From SKVR01 sp964410015 (GTDB lineage Bacteria; Bacteroidota; Bacteroidia; Bacteroidales; UBA7960): DNA of 16,581 nt. Shown piece after piece: positions 15,239 through 16,581 of this stretch (positions are counted from its first letter, which is position 1; the number at the start of each line of letters is the position of its first letter). The position numbers and the translations under genes were made by a program. Below the pieces are notes generated by a model that did not search any database, was not told where the DNA came from, and saw nothing but the letters and a program-made list of their open reading frames with translations. The stretch covers positions 1 through 16,581 of the forward strand of contig CAYPFV010000059.1 in the NCBI GenBank assembly GCA_964410015.1, in the 5' to 3' direction.

Positions 15239-15321
15239 GCGTAAGATGTATTAAAGACTGACTTTTTTTTAAAATCCGGGATACCAAAAGCAGAATGAAT
15301 TAATGACGTGTAAAATTTTTT

Positions 15322-15329
15322 TAATTTTG
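15322..15329 (+). promoter_or_regulatory. Candidate -7 box for the DUF4199 gene
   Basis: TAATTTTG matches TAnnTTTG exactly and lies 26 bp before the ATG, which would give a leader of about 20 bases. No TTTG is present at the -33 distance. Confidence 0.4.
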
Positions 15330-15355
15330 ATTATTTCAAATCAATACTAAAAACT

Positions 15356-15859
15356 ATGAAAGGAATAGCAATAGAGATTAAATGGGCATTTATTTTTGTT
15401 TTGATTACACTGGCATGGATGGCTTTTGAACGCGCCATTGGTTTACATGACAGGCATATTGATAAACATGCCATTTATACAATGCTTTACGCCATTCCGG
15501 CTATCGCAGTTTATGTGTTTGCCTTGCTCGACAAAAGAAAAAACCATTACAACGGAACAATGACTTACAAACAAGGGTTTATCTCTGGGCTGATCGTTAC
15601 AGCAATAGTAACACTGCTTGTTCCACTCAATCAATATATAACCTCATCGGTTGTAGCTCCCGGTTATTTTTCAAACATAATATCTTATGTTGTGGAGGAA
15701 GAAAGAATGACTTTGGAAGAGGCACAAAATTACTTTAACCTTCGAAACTACATTATGCAGGGGTTGGTTAGTACTCCGGTTATGGGTATTATCACTACAG
15801 CTGTTGTATCTTTCTTTACCAGTTCTAAAAAGAAAAAGTCAGAAGAGTTTACCTCCTGA
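15356..15859 (+). CDS. DUF4199 family integral membrane protein
   Basis: This 167-residue inner-membrane protein has four predicted helices at about 8-28, 41-59, 71-92 and 134-155. A hydrophilic stretch with YVVEEERMTLEEAQNYFNLRNY (about 110-131) lies before the last helix. The pattern of a first helix holding ALxWMxFE, a basic turn after helix 2 (DKRKNHYNGTMTYKQGFISG), and the last helix followed by a Lys-rich tail (SSKKKKSEE) is that of DUF4199, a family known almost only from Bacteroidota and without a proven function. The ATG follows an A-rich leader. The stop codon is inside a terminator hairpin, and the gene converges on the DAHP synthase gene. Confidence 0.85.
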   Translation: MKGIAIEIKWAFIFVLITLAWMAFERAIGLHDRHIDKHAIYTMLYAIPAIAVYVFALLDKRKNHYNGTMTYKQGFISGLIVTAIVTLLVPLNQYITSSVVAPGYFSNIISYVVEEERMTLEEAQNYFNLRNYIMQGLVSTPVMGIITTAVVSFFTSSKKKKSEEFTS

Positions 15860-15864
15860 CTTTT
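15834..15864. terminator. Terminator between DUF4199 and DAHP synthase genes
   Basis: A stem of AAAAGTCAG with CTGACTTTT (9 bp) continues, past an AA bulge, into GAG/CTC around the loop TTTAC. The T-rich right arm serves the plus-strand gene, and the A-rich left arm would serve the convergent minus-strand gene. The DUF4199 stop codon (15857-15859) is part of the right arm. Confidence 0.75.
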
Positions 15865-15868
15865 GTAT

Positions 15869-16581
15869 CTATACGATTTCTAATTTTCTTTTTAATTCCA
15901 TGGTTTCCCGCAAACGTTTCACACTTCTTCTGGCTTGATAAAAATCAAGTGTTTGGGCGCCATCAGAAAAAGCCTTGGGAGGGTTTTCATGAATTTCGAT
16001 CAGCACACCATCGGCACCTGCCATTACGGAGGCTAGTGCTAAGGATTCAACATATGCCCTTATGCCTACCCCGTGAGAGGGATCGCTAAAAACGGGCAAA
16101 TGACTTTTCTCGTGCAGATAAGGAATAGCGTTCAGATCCATAGTATTGCGATAAGCTTTTTCAAAAGTCCGGATACCCCGCTCACAAAGAATGATCTTTT
16201 CATTGCCATTGGAAAAAATATACTCTGATGAAGCCAAAAACTCATCCAGGGTTGACGACATACCTCTTTTCAGCAATACGGGTTTGTCTGTTTTTCCTAG
16301 TTCATCCAATAAATTAAAATTTTGTGAATTACGCGTTCCTACCTGAAATACATCTACATAATCGTGCATGGGTTCTATCTGAGATACCTGCATGACTTCG
16401 CTCACCACCTTTATACCGGCTTCTCTACAGTGTTTTGAGAAAAATTTCAACCCTTCAATGCCCAAACCCCGAAAAGAATAAGGTGAACTACGAGGCTTAA
16501 AAATACCACCCCGCATAAACTTCACATTGTTCTCTTTCAAAAAACCAATGGTTTTGATCACTTGTTCTTCATCTTCTATAG
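15869..16581 (-). CDS. 3-deoxy-7-phosphoheptulonate (DAHP) synthase, KDO8PS-like type (5' partial)
   Basis: This cytosolic enzyme condenses phosphoenolpyruvate with erythrose-4-phosphate, the first step of the shikimate route to aromatic amino acids. The frame remains open to the right edge (upstream residues IEDEEQ match the family's end of the GPCSxExxEQ block), so the true start and the first metal-binding Cys lie outside. The apparent GTG at 16561 is internal. Visible motifs are RGGIFKPRSSPYSFRGLG, QVGTRNSQNFNLL, PVLLKRGMSST, ILCERGIRTFE, FSDPSHGVG (metal His), GVLIEIHENPPKA (metal Glu) and FSDGAQTL (metal Asp). These are the marks of the AroA-beta class found in Bacillus and Thermotoga, as opposed to the E. 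coli AroG class. In Bacteroidota this domain is often fused to chorismate mutase. The C-terminal end here is a short helical tail (RLRETMELKRKLEIV), so no complete C-terminal mutase is present. Confidence 0.9.
   Translation of the reverse strand, partial: IEDEEQVIKTIGFLKENNVKFMRGGIFKPRSSPYSFRGLGIEGLKFFSKHCREAGIKVVSEVMQVSQIEPMHDYVDVFQVGTRNSQNFNLLDELGKTDKPVLLKRGMSSTLDEFLASSEYIFSNGNEKIILCERGIRTFEKAYRNTMDLNAIPYLHEKSHLPVFSDPSHGVGIRAYVESLALASVMAGADGVLIEIHENPPKAFSDGAQTLDFYQARRSVKRLRETMELKRKLEIV

Noticed and set aside
1..16581. CRISPR arrays, tRNA or rRNA genes, insertion sequences, prophage or toxin-antitoxin genes
   Set aside because: No regularly spaced repeats of CRISPR size, no cloverleaf-like runs, no transposase or integrase motifs and no terminal inverted repeats were found by eye on either strand.

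Overview
The window looks like chromosome of a low-GC member of the Bacteroidota. This rests on a type IX secretion C-terminal sorting domain at the left edge, a DUF4199 membrane protein, a SPOR-domain lipoprotein, signal peptides ending in FSQ, and start codons preceded by A-rich sequence instead of Shine-Dalgarno motifs. Several intergenic regions also carry the Bacteroidota -7 promoter box TAnnTTTG. I see no rRNA, tRNA, CRISPR array, transposase or prophage gene.

Layout, left to right. (1) 1-885: the end of a secreted T9SS-sorted protein, a strong terminator, then about 630 bp without a convincing gene but with a 112-codon open frame that lacks a start (possible gene remnant). (2) 886-3869: a conserved hypothetical protein convergent with an MTA/SAH deaminase (MtaD type). 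The deaminase is divergent from a class I purine nucleoside phosphorylase. Together they suggest purine and sulfur-nucleoside salvage. (3) 3930-10602: a TetR-family regulator followed by TolC-type outer-membrane factor, lipoprotein periplasmic adaptor and RND inner-membrane pump, a complete tripartite efflux operon. A GTAAAC repeat cluster at the promoter upstream of tetR is a candidate operator. (4) 10804-11250: a SPOR-domain lipoprotein, ending at a bidirectional terminator shared with the next, opposed gene.

(5) 11519-13606: a membrane-anchored DUF302 protein divergent from a PAS-AAA+-Fis sigma-54 activator. The 195-bp space between them holds a sigma-54-like promoter facing the DUF302 gene and a cluster of TAAC-core repeats where enhancer sites would sit. 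This is the most coherent candidate for an undescribed regulatory unit. (6) 13616-14734: LpxK (lipid A 4'-kinase), convergent with the activator with only 9 bp between. (7) 14909-16581: a doubtful small secreted protein, a DUF4199 membrane protein, and the 3' part of a DAHP synthase (KDO8PS-like class) running off the right edge.

Most of the window is ordinary Bacteroidota housekeeping and efflux content. I found no clear novel multi-gene machine. The sigma-54/DUF302 pair is the item best worth following. All family assignments come from recognising motifs by eye; no database search was run.
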